The translations under genes were made by a program, and so were the position numbers. Below, in pieces: positions 21,291 to 30,489 of a stretch of DNA of 64,000 nucleotides (positions are counted from its first letter, which is position 1; each line of letters opens with the position of its first letter). This DNA comes from Agapetus fuscipes. Its lineage: Eukaryota; Arthropoda; Insecta; Trichoptera; Glossosomatidae. The stretch is taken from assembly GCA_951799405.1 (NCBI GenBank), contig OX637345.1, positions 1,798,001-1,862,000 of the forward strand, read 5' to 3'. Under the pieces are notes generated by a model. It saw nothing but the letters and a program-made list of their open reading frames with translations, ran no database searches and was not told the origin of the DNA.

Positions 21291-21384
21291 AAGGAAGGAA
21301 GGTTTTTTTTTGTCAAACTGCCCGTTTTCAAAAGTATTTACAGGTAACTTAATGTGTTATTTATCAATTCAAGTGTAAAAGGCA

Positions 21385-21600
21385 TAGGAACAATATGTAG
21401 GTTTAAGTTGGAATTACGGTCGTTTGGCATATTCACAAAAATAATAACTACGCAGTTCAAATTTTGCACTTGCATATTAGACGAACCGTTTTAAGGGAAC
21501 ATACATTATTCTCGACGTTTCGTTAGTGACGTAGCTAACGTCTTCAGGAGACACCCTCTCTGCACGACGACTGAGGATGTACTAGTAACATTAGTAAATC
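21385..21600 (-). repeat. Penelope-like 3' end
   Basis: Same as the downstream part of the 31554-32055 PLE (CCTCTCTGCACGACGACTGA, GGTTTAAGTTGGAATTACGG). A hammerhead-like core lies at 21547-21514. Here the coding part is absent. Confidence 0.65.
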
Positions 21601-21840
21601 GGTGTTATAGCCGCGGGGATCAAGACAGGTTACTTGGAACCGGATAACGCTGGTTCGAATCCCGCGACGATAACTTCGATCCTGGTTCAACAGATGCCGT
21701 TGCATGCACACAAGCTTCTGCTTTCGCATGAAGACAAATGGCCAGGTGAAATAGGTAGGTGGATTGCATTCCTTTCCACAAATCTATTTTTTTGAAATAA
21801 AAAATCATTAAAAAAAACATAGTGATGTGAACTCGAAATA
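21600..21840 (+). repeat. SINE-C, tRNA-derived
   Basis: Contains a B-box GCTGGTTCGAATCCCGCGA in a tRNA-like context (21620-21665), then GATCCTGGTTCAACAGATGC, TTCTGCTTTCGCATGAAGAC, and an A-rich end after CACAAATCTATTTTTTTG. A second, truncated copy lies at 410-552. Confidence 0.5.
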
Positions 21841-21869
21841 AAGCAAAAGTGTGGATAAAAAACGCAACT

Positions 21870-22190
21870 ATGCCACACATATAGTGTAACTCCTTGCCTG
21901 CGTTATTCCCGAAGGGGTTGCATTGGCGAATGAACCTATTTATTTTTACAGGTAAGGGGGCCGGCCTTACGCCAACCACTTCAGTGAAGTGGGGAGTTTC
22001 CCAGCTCCCGAGGGGGCTGGTAGGTACTCATTTCTTGTGAAGGCTGAGTAAACCTTGCCGGTTTTTTATTAAGGGGTTTGAAATAAACACCGAAACGGGA
22101 AATCATTTCTGACACCCTCGGTGGGATTTGAACCCGAGTTCACGGGGTAGAATGCAAGCACTCTACCAACTGAGCTATCGACCGGATAAT
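21870..22190 (-). repeat. SINE-A copy (reverse), complete
   Basis: Minus strand: tRNA-like head GGTCGATAGCTCAGTTGGTA, B box GGGTTCAAATCCCACC, body TTTCCCGTTTCGGTGTTTAT, the CCGGCAAGGTTTACTCAGCC block, the AGCTGGGAAAC hairpin, CCTGTAAAAATAAATAGG, and the 3' end GTTACACTATATGTG. Confidence 0.8.
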
Positions 22191-22224
22191 TGTGACAAAC
22201 CTTAACATAATTACATACATTTCA

Positions 22225-22360
22225 CTCCAAGGTATGCCGTGATTGTTGACAATTGTTCTTATTAGAAATCAGTTCATCCTCAGTCGTCGCACAGAGATGG
22301 TGTCTCCTGAAGACGTTAGCTACGTTGCTAACGAAACGTCGAGAATAATGTAAGTTATCT
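22225..22360 (+). repeat. Penelope-like end, inverted relative to 21385-21600
   Basis: CATCCTCAGTCGTCGCACAG, then a hammerhead-like core, then GAGAATAATGTAAGTT. Together with the minus-strand copy at 21385-21600 it brackets SINE-C and SINE-A in head-to-head orientation. Confidence 0.6.
22307..22340 (+). ncRNA. Hammerhead-ribozyme-like core
   Basis: CTGAAGA, one spacer base, a perfect 6-bp hairpin (GTTAGC / GCTAAC), then GAAAC-GTC. This fits the CUGANGA - stem II - GAAA - NUH order of hammerheads. Hammerheads are known in the terminal repeats of Penelope-like elements. The extra base before stem II is shared by the other copies in this window. Cleavage is inferred only. Confidence 0.5.
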
Positions 22361-22580
22361 TATAACTATAATCTATAATTTAAGTTGCTAAGATAAACTT
22401 ACAACATTTAAGATTTATATTAAAGTTTAAACCTGCAATATAAAACCCAATCTCAAATGAACCTAATCTCTGCAACTCTTCCCGACCTTACCTGAAACAG
22501 GTGTGACATTGGCAAAGTGAACCATTTTTTATAGTATAGGGGGTCAGCCTCATACCAACCTATAAGTCAAGGAAGCCAAC
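22358..22580 (-). repeat. LINE-R tail copy (reverse)
   Basis: Minus strand starts TTCCTTGACTTATAGGTTGG at the common start point and ends near TTAGCAACTTAAATTATAGA. The middle ATGCGGCATG block is deleted. Confidence 0.7.
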
Positions 22581-22682
22581 AATTAATTTTTATTATTTTG
22601 TGATAAAAATACAACAAAAGTTACTGCTATGTGATTTCTGCACCACTATGCAGTTTTCGGTGTATTTTCACATCCGAATAAG

Positions 22683-23020
22683 GTGGCTTAAAGGGTGTCC
22701 ATATAAAGTGTATACAGAGTGGTGTAAAGCTACCTCACAACCAGAGTGAAAATACTTAGAGTGGCAAGCAGACATATCTGTTTAAATAATATGTACATCG
22801 TTATGACAAGTTGGTAGTAGAATAGGTTCACACCATATCTATATATCTGTAATCTAAGTTGCAAAGGTGACTTAAAGGGTGTCCATATAAAGTGCATACA
22901 GCCGCGGAGGGGTGTAAAGCTACCTCACAACCAGAGGAAAAATACTTAGAATGGCAAGCAGATATATCTGTTTAAATATGTACATCGTTATGACTAGTTG
23001 AAGGCTGGATAGGTTCACAC
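22683..23020 (+). repeat. Tandem duplication, two ~155-bp units
   Basis: TTAAAGGGTGTCCATATAAA...CTACCTCACAACCAGAG...ACATCGTTATGAC occurs at 22687-22840 and again at 22872-23020. About 30 bp including TAATCTAAGTTGCAAAG (a LINE-R tail end, reversed) lies in between. No coding frame. Confidence 0.75.
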
Positions 23021-23029
23021 TTATGTGCA

Positions 23030-23340
23030 AAAATAAAAGGTCTTTATATTTACAGATATATTATAAATTGGAGTTCATCGTCATCATAAGGGTGTGGAAA
23101 TCAGGTGGTATTGCTTATTGTACTTTCAAAAAGGTTGCATAAACTTTCATCACAGTTTTCATCAAGAACATCTTCATCATCATACTTCACGCTGAAGAAG
23201 CCCATCGTAGAAATGGGCAAAATGTCTGGAAGCTTCAGCTCCCATAGACCACGGCAACAGATCCCAAAAAGACATCTCTCCAGCATCATCAGCCGGCAGT
23301 GTAAGCAACTCGTATTCAAAGGTTGCATACTCAAAACATT
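23030..23340. other. Unannotated spacer
   Basis: Short ORFs on both strands (around 23101-23350) show no recognisable family. Slightly elevated GC at 23200-23290. Confidence 0.3.
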
Positions 23341-23344
23341 ATTT

Positions 23345-23600
23345 ATAATCTAAATCTAAGTTGCAAAGATATGTATCATTTGAGATTCATATTAAATGCA
23401 TTCCCACAAGCAGACACACATAATTTCGCGCTCACACATGCCGCATGTGGAACTACAATATAAAAACCCAATCTCAAATGAACATCAGCCCTGCAACTCT
23501 TGCCGACCTTCCCTGAAACAGGGGGGACATTGGCAAAGTGAACCATTTTTTACAGTATGGGTGGTCAGCCTCATACCAACCTATAAGTCAAGAAAATTTG
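23345..23600 (-). repeat. LINE-R tail copy (reverse)
   Basis: Minus strand from TTCTTGACTTATAGGTTGGT, full block, to GCAACTTAGATTTAGATTA. Complete length with the common start. Confidence 0.8.
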
Positions 23601-23650
23601 ATCTTAACAAAACAAGGTTTACTAACTTAAAATGGGAAAGAAGCAAATGG

Positions 23651-24077
23651 TCAGACCTGCACTTTGACACTAAAAAGCTCTTCTACAAATAACTGCTCCG
23701 TTGGCTGGAGTCTCACCATTATTATCAAGGCTCGAGCACCGTCCCCGAAAGCAGCAGTCCACGAGGCTAATACGTCCACAGGAAGAGTCCCAGGTTGGGA
23801 GCTCCTCTGCACCAAGCTCCGGTTCACAAAGCGGGTCAATTCGATGTTAGGAAATCCACGGGGAAGGGGTAGAAGCTGTATAGATATACCACCTTCCTGG
23901 CACAGCCACATGCCACGGGTACAGGGCCGCCATCTTTGCTTGCCTCGCTGCACCTCGCAGCGCTGTGCCGCACATCCACCTTTGGTCACATCTCGCTCCA
24001 GACTGGTGTGTACAAGCTCAGGCCGCATGCAGCTTCGGGAGACTTCGGGTTGTGCCGAAAGAACACGACTACTTCCG
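23651..24077 (-). CDS. Candidate host exon, GC-rich open frame (unassigned)
   Basis: The minus frame is open for about 142 codons in DNA far more GC-rich than its surroundings. It ends at a splice-donor-like CAG|GTCTGA near 23655. It reads IELTRFVNRSL, then GDGARALIIMVRLQPTEQLF and VEELFSVKVQ. The order 'NRSL ... G-D-A-K/R-x-L-x-x-V-x-x-x-P ... F' loosely resembles the end of a kinesin motor domain. I hold this weakly because the conserved SKLT and switch II residues are not clear. The plus strand is also open (146 codons), a common side effect of high GC. No start or acceptor is certain. Confidence 0.3.
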
Positions 24078-24336
24078 CAGTCCTTCGGCTCACTCCTCGA
24101 CTAAACCGCGCCATCACGCACTGATGTCACAGCAATATTTTTTTAAATTATTAATGTTATTATCTTACAATAATATAACATCCGATAACGAATCCGTTGA
24201 TCAAGCATGTTCAATAAAATTAATGTAAATTTCATATTTGATTTGAACAAAACATACAGAATGTTGTTAAGTTTGCTGGACAGTGCTAAAATTGTGTAAG
24301 ATAGATTCAAGAAAAGTTCTATTAAATTGAACCCGA

Positions 24337-24579
24337 ACGGGGCTATTCTTAGACATTTTAGTCGTCGGTTGAACCCACAATTTGACAAACCAATGATGCA
24401 TTTGTATGAAGACCTGCCAATCCAAGATGGCCGCAAGTGAACAGCTGATTTGTCTTCATACAAATATTGCAAAATTCAGTAGGGGAGAATGACCGTGCTG
24501 ATGAAACTTTCAACTCAGGAACCATTAGTTTGTCAAAGCGTGGGCTCAACCGACGACTAAAATGTCAGAATAGCCCCGT
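24337..24579. mobile_element. MITE M1 copy
   Basis: ACGGGGCTATTCTTAGACAT at the left, inverse at the right (ATAGCCCCGT). Internal CCAAGATGGCCGCAAGTGAA and the paired TGTATGAAGAC / GTCTTCATACA hairpin. The best preserved M1 copy. Confidence 0.75.
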
Positions 24580-24984
24580 AAGTAAATCGTAGCTCTAGTA
24601 TAAATATGGCAAAGCTTTCATTCTCGTACTATGGCTCACTATGAAATGGAAGAGTTGGAAAGTTTCAACCACAAAAAGCGTCAGAACATTAGCCGAGATA
24701 AATAATTTATGGGTTACGATAGCTGGGGATGAAAAAACGTCGCTGTTTGCCCCCCGCTCCGCGCGGGAACAGGGAAAAAACACCCCCATAAACAAGCGGG
24801 ACCACAAACAATATCAGTTTTCCGTACAACTTCAGATAGATTTGAATTATTCCTCTTTACTATACTCCAGAGTTGTAAGGGAGAATGATTGTAACTGTAA
24901 CGCTGTCAACGTTTCACTAGAGGTGGTGAGAGCCTCTTCAGTGTTCTCCATTTATTTCTATCCCGACATATGTACGAGTAGGTA

Positions 24985-25110
24985 CTTCTCTCAGTTCATT
25001 AATGTCCATCACTATTTCCATAAATTTCTTTCTTTTACATTTACTCTGTATATGCCATACCTTCAGGATTTCACTAATTTGATCAATTCATTCCTTTCCC
25101 GGTCTTAATA
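24985..25110 (-). pseudogene. LINE-R relative, C-terminal fragment
   Basis: Antisense of the region encoding the end of the 46540-46830 protein (the SE..KR..CIKKVMD segment). It has mutated extensively. This fragment forms the second half of a spurious 155-codon forward frame. Confidence 0.45.
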
Positions 25111-25114
25111 ATAA

Positions 25115-25292
25115 TTATATTTGGCTGATTTATTTGGTGAGCGCTGTTTTTGTGTGTATCACACCTCAAAAGCCCTCTGCGAGCTTGATCGTCGCTGTAG
25201 AAAGCGCCAATTCTCAAACAAGACTCAGTTGTATAAGGCTGGATGGACCTTTTGATGACCGGTCTTTAGAAAGGATATGAATTTTTCACCCA
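25115..25292 (-). repeat. SINE-B 3' part with D-type tail
   Basis: Minus strand: AAAAGGTCCATCCAGCC, TTGAGAATTGGCGC, CGATCAAGCTCGCAGAGGGC, then TGAGGTGTGATACACACAAA and AGCGCTCACCAAATAAATCA. The tRNA-like head is missing; it abuts a forward SINE-A. Confidence 0.65.
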
Positions 25293-25299
25293 TAGTCCG

Positions 25300-25600
25300 G
25301 TCGATAGCTCAGTTGGTAAAGTGCTTGCATTCCATGCCGAGAGCTCGGGCTCGATTCCCACCGTGGGTCTCAGAAATGATTTCCCGTTTCGGAATTTAAT
25401 TCAAACCCCAAAATAAAATACCGGCAAGGTTTACTCAGCCTTCACACGAAATGAGTAGCAGCCCCCTCGTGTGTTGGGAAACCCCCCTTCAACTGAAGTG
25501 GCTGGCGTACGTCCGGCTCCCTTACCTGTAAAAGCAAATAAAAATAATAGTCATTTTTTACATAGTGCCACTACAAGTTACACTCGCCACATCTCTGCCG
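25300..25600 (+). mobile_element. SINE-A, near-complete forward copy
   Basis: tRNA-like head GGTCGATAGCTCAGTTGGTA (A box) and GGGCTCGATTCCCACCG (B box). The body has TTTCCCGTTTCGG, CCGGCAAGGTTTACTCAGCC, a CCCCCTCGTGTGTTGGGAA hairpin and CTTCAACTGAAGTGGC. The end is TTACCTGTAAAAGCAAATAA then AAGTTACAC. About 300 bp, no ORF. Confidence 0.8.
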
Positions 25601-26095
25601 TAGTTCTTGTTTGCCGTATATACCATTAAGCTAATTTTCCATGAGCAATGTTTGCATGTGTACTGGACCAATGTGTCTTATGAAAACAGGAAATTGATTT
25701 TAAAAATATTTAAAACAACTCTCACATTATCGTGTTTTACGTTTTTTCTTAGCTCAGATTGTGTAAAATTTGATTCTTAAGACAACTGCATTAAAAAGTC
25801 ATATTTGACAAAATTGGTCTATACGGCAAACACGAACTGTACCCTGAGTACGAGTTGCAAAACTTGAGTAAAATAAAGTTTACGGAAAGTATTAAAGAGT
25901 AATTTTCCCCAAAATCTGCCGTTTTTGTTTGCTTGAACTTGATTTTCTTCATCACTGTAACTGTTTTGCTAGAAGACCATAAAGTGTGAGAAACAAAAAC
26001 GGCAGATTTTGTTAAAAATCACTCTTTAATACTTTCCGTAAACTTTACTTAACTCAAGTTTTGCAACTCGTACTAAGGGTACTGGGGGAGCGACA
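25596..26095. mobile_element. MITE M2, interrupted by a foldback element
   Basis: Left end CTCTGCCGTAGTTCTTGTTT, right end GGGGGAGCG, with a 4-bp ACAT repeat flanking. The interior is the inverse of 15770-16033. A 242-bp foldback is inserted three bases from the CTGGGGGAGCG end. Confidence 0.7.
25840..26081. mobile_element. Foldback element, ~95-bp arms, 3-bp TSD
   Basis: Arms begin TACCCTGAGTACGAGTTGCA / TACCCTTAGTACGAGTTGCA and stay nearly identical for ~95 bp, with a ~50-bp spacer. Flanked by CTG (25837-25839 and 26082-26084), which also reconstitutes the M2 end. The inner sequence (GACCATAAAGT, ACAAAAACGGCAG) is shared with 60592-61511. No ORF. Confidence 0.75.
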
Positions 26096-26149
26096 TGCGA
26101 GGCCTTCAGGAAAACAAGATGTTACAAAATACCTACAACCTTCGGCCTC

Positions 26150-26300
26150 GAACAAACAACAATAATTCAACAGTTCGTAGTTCCTCTTTGTAGAGGACAC
26201 ACGTCTCCTGAAGACGTCGGATATGACTCCGATGAAACGTAGAGAAAATCGTTCTTCTCTTTTGCACGGTCAGTAAAATCCGTTTTTTTCATTCTTTAAG
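26150..26300 (+). repeat. Penelope-like fragment with hammerhead-like core
   Basis: At 26208-26240: CTGAAGA, spacer base, GTCGGA / TCCGAT hairpin, GAAACGT. It is followed by AGAGAAAATCGTTCTTCTC. No coding part. Confidence 0.5.
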
Positions 26301-26329
26301 ATGTTACACTACATGTGAAGCTTAGTATT

Positions 26330-26580
26330 GTTATTTTTTCCTTCTTTTACAATCGTTGTGTAAGTCCCACTCTTTCTGAAATGCAATATAGGTTAATTTA
26401 TCACGAGATCTATAGGAATCCACATAATTAGGCTGGCTTAGCAATGTATATTGGAATGCTGGCGCGACGCGGGGCGGCGCTTTAGTCGCTCTAATGAAAT
26501 TCCGGCGGGCAGACGAGACAATGTCTGGTGACATGATTAATTGCCAGCGATAAATCAAACATTTTAATTATGAGAAGCCT
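26330..26580. other. GC-rich unique patch, possible conserved non-coding DNA
   Basis: GCGACGCGGGGCGGCGCTTT and ATGATTAATTGCCAGCGATA lie in otherwise repeat-dense sequence. No repeat match in the window and no long frame. Function unknown. Confidence 0.3.
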
Positions 26581-26589
26581 ACCGAGGAA

Positions 26590-27050
26590 AAATATTCAGA
26601 AAATTTGTAATAACAAAATCGTAGACGACTAAATTTCTTAGTTGTTTTATTGGTCCTATTACTCTATAAACGTAAAATAGTTTTTAGTAGATTTTTAATT
26701 CTTTGTATAAGATTATTATTAATATGTTTATTATTATTTTCATGTTTAAACGCGGGTTAAATTTAATTTAAAGTGCGATGATTTCGCACGTTTAATAATA
26801 AAGAGCAATAACTCAAAAAACATGAATGTTGGGAAAACGCGTTTGAAGTTCAGACACCCAGTACAACTTGTATGGGATGAAAAAGGCGGCCGATGTTTTA
26901 TCTCGGTCATATTCGTCCAAATTGAACGGCTGTCGCATTCTACGCATTCTTCTCGCATTGTTCTTGCGTTTTTTTACAAAATCTCGATTTCCCCAATTTT
27001 CGAGTTATTTCTCTTTATTATTAAACGTGCGATTTATTTGGAACAATTTA
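26590..27050. other. Unannotated; contains a TTTAATAATAAAGAG inverted pair
   Basis: CGCACGTTTAATAATAAAGAG-type sequence at 26785-26810 reappears inverted at 27005-27035 (CTCTTTATTATTAAACGTGCG), with CGAGTTATT / AATAACTC beside it. The inverted repeat is about 40 bp with a ~190-bp interior. It may be a small unrecognised MITE. Confidence 0.45.
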
Positions 27051-27400
27051 TTTGTTCACTTTCAACCTTCAGATTCGCAGAGTCACATCACACTTGCACA
27101 ATAAAACGGTCAGTAGACTTGTCCCCCCAAAGAGAGCTTTTGCCCTTATTTTATGGTAAGAAAAAAGATCATTCTCGAATCTTTGAGAATCGCTACATGT
27201 GGGACTTTACTAGAACATCCGACCAAACACTCACGCAATCTTGAACAATACAAATCAATATCAAATACAAATATACGATATACATATACACATATACGTA
27301 CCTAGATTTTTTTTATTAGAGAGACTTCACAAACTTTATTAATAGCTCACACAGACAAACACAACACACAACTACATATTCATCACACTATATTATAGTT
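27050..27400 (-). repeat. LTR-family copy 2 (reverse)
   Basis: Minus strand order: GTGTTTGTCTGTGTGAGC, TATATGTGTATATGTATATC, GCGTGAGTGTTTGGTCGGAT, GTTCTAG, ACATGTAG, GATTCGAGAATG. This parallels copy 1 at 6540-6860. The inverted GAA/TTC blocks are well preserved here. Ends approximate. Confidence 0.45.
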
Positions 27401-27414
27401 TGTGTGAAGGGTAA

Positions 27415-27500
27415 GACTGACGTGGGCGGCTTTCGGAAATCTAGGCTACATCCTCAACGACACGAAAATGCCTGTTAACCTGAAACGCAAGGTCCCGTCG
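27415..27500 (+). pseudogene. LINE ORF fragment
   Basis: One frame reads AAFGNLGYILNDTKMPVNLK-RKV. This matches the familiar insect LINE post-RT segment (A.FGKL..I....P..LK.KV). Only about 28 codons remain. Confidence 0.5.
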
Positions 27501-28139
27501 GGTGTCCAACCAGCGTTGTTTTTATTTCAAACACGCTAGTCATAGTAACAACATTCCCCTACTTTGCCATGTCGCAATGGGACATATCGCATATTTCCAC
27601 ACTGTTAGTTGAGCATTTTCCCCTGCATGATATTTGTGAATCCCGGGCTCCGCTTTGTCATGGAGAAATTTACTTAGTTACCCGTTCGTTTGTCGTTTGT
27701 ATGCAGAAACAAGGTCTTATTAGATTTTTTCATGTTTCGGCATAAAATGTCACATATGCGAAACCGTGTCTGCTCATCATATTCTGTCTTGCTCGCCGGA
27801 ATAAAAAATACGCGCTATAGAGAGGGACAGATACACACTAAATGTATGACTTTCAACAGAATTTACACTTCGACAAACACAACTTATCAAATGGCCTAAT
27901 TTTTATTTATTTTAAATTAATTTGAGAAGAAGAATGCAATCTATACGTGTGTTTTCTTGGTCAGAAAAACGTTAATATTACCAATCAAAAATTCATCAAT
28001 TTTATACTGTAAAACACAATCTTATTTGCAAAAATGTATTGACAAATAAGGAACAAAATTTATGCACCCCTACGAGCAGACACGTGTGAGTTCGCCCTTA
28101 CGTATTAATGAATTAATAATTTGGTATTTATTTTATTAT

Positions 28140-28425
28140 TAGTTTTCCTTGACTTATAGATTGGTATGATTCCTTGACTTATAGGTTGGTATGAGGCTGA
28201 CCACCCATACTTTAAAAAATGGTTCACTTTGCCAATGTCACCACTGTTTCAGGGAATGTCGGCAAGAATTGCAGGCTTATGTTCATTTGAGGTTTGGATT
28301 TTATTTGTAAGTATCTACACAATCAGCATTTGTAAGCGCGAACTACACGTGTCTGTTTGTGGGCATACATCTGAGAGCTTTGAATGAATATATCCTTGCA
28401 ACTTAGATTATAGATTAGATTATTA
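28140..28425 (+). repeat. LINE-R tail copy with duplicated start
   Basis: The first ~30 bp (TTCCTTGACTTATAG-TTGGTATG) occur twice in tandem at 28146 and 28170. The rest of the block then runs to GATTATAGATTAGATTATT. Common start point, no LINE ORF upstream. Confidence 0.75.
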
Positions 28426-28584
28426 TAGTAAATCGTTTATTCGGGATCAAAACTTTACAAGGTACTCAACGGGACTCGGTCCATAGTCTTAACTTTAATT
28501 AGTTAAGGCTATTATCACTTAAACAGAAAGTCAAGAGATTGCTTTTCGATGGACAATTAAAAAAAAAAAAAAATTAAAACATCC

Positions 28585-28835
28585 TCTTCTTCTTGTGCCT
28601 TTTTGGTGAAGATTGACGATCATCGTATTCATTTGATACTGCGGCACAAAATAGGGATTTTGTGCTTCCACCAAGCCACTGTCTCAGTTTCTTCAATCAA
28701 GAAGTTGTTCTTCGACCTGAAGCTCGTCTTCCCTCAATTCTACCCTGTATGATGAGATGCAGGAGGGAGTACTTCGCATTTCTCATTATGTGACTGAAAT
28801 AAACCAGTTTTTGCCTTCCGATGGACATCAAAATT
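28585..28835 (-). pseudogene. LINE ORF C-terminal remnant
   Basis: Minus frame reads FSHIMRNAKYSLLHLIIQGR, then EGRRASGRRTTSW and LKKLRQWLGGSTKSLFCAAV. It is the L-GH.-R....L..-I..G.-.G.R..GR....W pattern of a LINE C-terminus. It is followed by a GAAGAAGAGG tail. A family distinct from the neighbouring LINE-2. Confidence 0.55.
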
Positions 28836-28949
28836 TGTGGTTCAATCCATCCAGGAAACCTTTAACATTCTTCCTTTGCTGCGGACTTATTCTGCTCTTG
28901 CCAAAAGCAAAGGTAAAAACTATAACATAGACAAGTAGCTTTTATTCTT

Positions 28950-30470
28950 CTTCTTCTTCTTCTGTTTCAATCCTGGGATTGGTTTGCAGCAATATCTTGT
29001 ACTCTTGATCTCCATTCCTCCCTGTCTTGTGCGGCTCTTTTTAGCTCTGCATATGTTGAGCAGCGCACGTCCACCAGCAGGTCCTCCAGGTACTCTTGGC
29101 GTGGGCGTCCCCTAGAGTTGGTTCCCTCGGTCATCCCCTCCATTATGGCATGCAAGAGACCTTCTTGCCGTATTACATGGCCTATCCATCTTGCACGCCT
29201 TTCGGACAAAGTCCTGAGCAGGTGCCTTCCTCCTTGGATTCTTTGGAGAACCTCCTCATTTGTGGTGTGGTCTCTCCAGGAAATTCCTAGAAGCCTTCTA
29301 TACGACCACATCTCGAAAGCCTCTAGTCTTCGTTTATCCCTTTTGGATAGGCACCATGTCTCGCAGCCGTACATCAAAATACTCCATACATATGTTTTGA
29401 TGAGGAGTAGTCTCAGTTTCAGGTCTATGTTGTTTGATTCTATTATTTTTGCTTTTTTATTAAATGCAAGTCTAGCCTGGTGTATACGGCTGTCGATGTC
29501 GCTCTTTGACCGTCCGTCCCACGTTATTTTACTGCCAAGGTAGACAAACTCCCTTGTGTTCCCCAATGGCACTCCTGACATAACTACTCCCATCCGATGC
29601 TGCACTCGGCCCACAGTTAGCAATTTTGTTTTGTCTTTATTTATCTTCATATTGTAGTTATTTTGGAGAATGCTTTCCATAGTTGTTAAGGCCTCCTGCA
29701 GTTCTTCTTCATTTTCAGCAACCATAGCAATATCGTCAGCAAACCTTATCATATCCACCTTTTCACCGTGTATCCTTACACCTTTTTTGTGGCTCATTCT
29801 TTCTCGCAAGTCATCGATCGCACTTTGTATATAAGCGTTAAAGAGAAGAGGTGACAGAGCGCATCCCTGTCTTACCCCTTGTCTTATATTAGCTTCCTTT
29901 GTGTCATCGTCACATCTGATTATGGCGGTCTCATTCTTGTATAGCATCTGGATTATACGTCTATCTCTGTATTTTATATCAATTTTCTTCAAAGTCTCGA
30001 AGAGTTTTCTCCATTCTACTTTGTCAAAGGCTTTCTCCAGGTCTATAAATGCGATGAACGTGTTTTGGTTTCTTTTTATTCTCTTTTCTAGTAGCATTCG
30101 TAAAGACAGTATTGCTTCTCTGGTTCCTACACCTCTTCTGAAGCCACATTGGTCTCTGGAAAGAATGCTCTCTACTTTTGGTTCAATTCTCTTCAGAATG
30201 ATATTAGTCAATATTTTTGAGGCATGGGATATTAGGCTGAGAGTTCTGTGCTGTTCACACTTTGTCGTACCTGCCTTCTTTGGTAATGTGACAATTAGGC
30301 ATTTCTCGAAGTCCGCTGGTATCTCTCCAGTTTTATATATTGTCTGTATCATTCTAAACAGGGCATCTGTGGTTCCTTTTCCTGCTGATTTAATTAGTTC
30401 GGCTGGGACGTCATCGATTCCGGGTGCTTTACCGTTTTTGAGTTTTTTTAGTGCGAGGTCAAACTCTTCT
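28950..30470 (-). mobile_element. LINE-2, 5'-truncated, 11-bp TSD
   Basis: Flanked by CTTTTATTCTT (28939-28949 and 30471-30481). The 3' end is a GAA repeat (TTCTTCTTCTTCTTC on the plus strand). Fragments of the same family occur at 39165-39555, 42225-42275 and 43535-43640. The longer TSD and GAA tail separate it from LINE-R. Confidence 0.8.
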
Positions 30471-30487
30471 CTTTTATTCTTATACAA
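28967..30487 (-). CDS. LINE-2 reverse transcriptase, truncated ORF
   Basis: 506 codons, unbroken. It has RT fingers (LKKLKNGKAPGIDDVPAELI, residues 13-32), FIDLEKAFDKVEW (147-159), GVRQGCALSPLLFNAYI (204-220), and the catalytic FADDIAMV (249-256). Then come FVYLGSKI, LMYGCETW and a C-terminus with RWIGHVIRQEGLLHAIMEG and NSRGRPRQEY. The first ~5 residues are supplied by the target-site sequence, so the true N-terminus with its endonuclease is lost. A missing N-terminus means it is not autonomous, although the RT could be intact. A non-LTR retrotransposon; clade not settled. Confidence 0.8.
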   Translation of the reverse strand: MYKNKREEFDLALKKLKNGKAPGIDDVPAELIKSAGKGTTDALFRMIQTIYKTGEIPADFEKCLIVTLPKKAGTTKCEQHRTLSLISHASKILTNIILKRIEPKVESILSRDQCGFRRGVGTREAILSLRMLLEKRIKRNQNTFIAFIDLEKAFDKVEWRKLFETLKKIDIKYRDRRIIQMLYKNETAIIRCDDDTKEANIRQGVRQGCALSPLLFNAYIQSAIDDLRERMSHKKGVRIHGEKVDMIRFADDIAMVAENEEELQEALTTMESILQNNYNMKINKDKTKLLTVGRVQHRMGVVMSGVPLGNTREFVYLGSKITWDGRSKSDIDSRIHQARLAFNKKAKIIESNNIDLKLRLLLIKTYVWSILMYGCETWCLSKRDKRRLEAFEMWSYRRLLGISWRDHTTNEEVLQRIQGGRHLLRTLSERRARWIGHVIRQEGLLHAIMEGMTEGTNSRGRPRQEYLEDLLVDVRCSTYAELKRAAQDREEWRSRVQDIAANQSQD

Positions 30488-30489
30488 TC

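Noticed and set aside
23664..24104. 146-codon plus-strand open frame
   Set aside because: Opposite strand of the GC-rich island. It lacks any recognisable pattern, while the minus frame has a donor-like end; kept only the minus call.
24641..25108. 155-codon forward open frame
   Set aside because: The second half is antisense to a LINE C-terminus (24985-25110) and the first half is unique AT-rich DNA. A chance chimera.
25300..25372. tRNA gene (GGTCGATAGCTCAGTTGG...)
   Set aside because: A and B boxes fit, but the anticodon arm does not fold properly and the same sequence with a ~230-bp body occurs about ten times; it is a SINE head.
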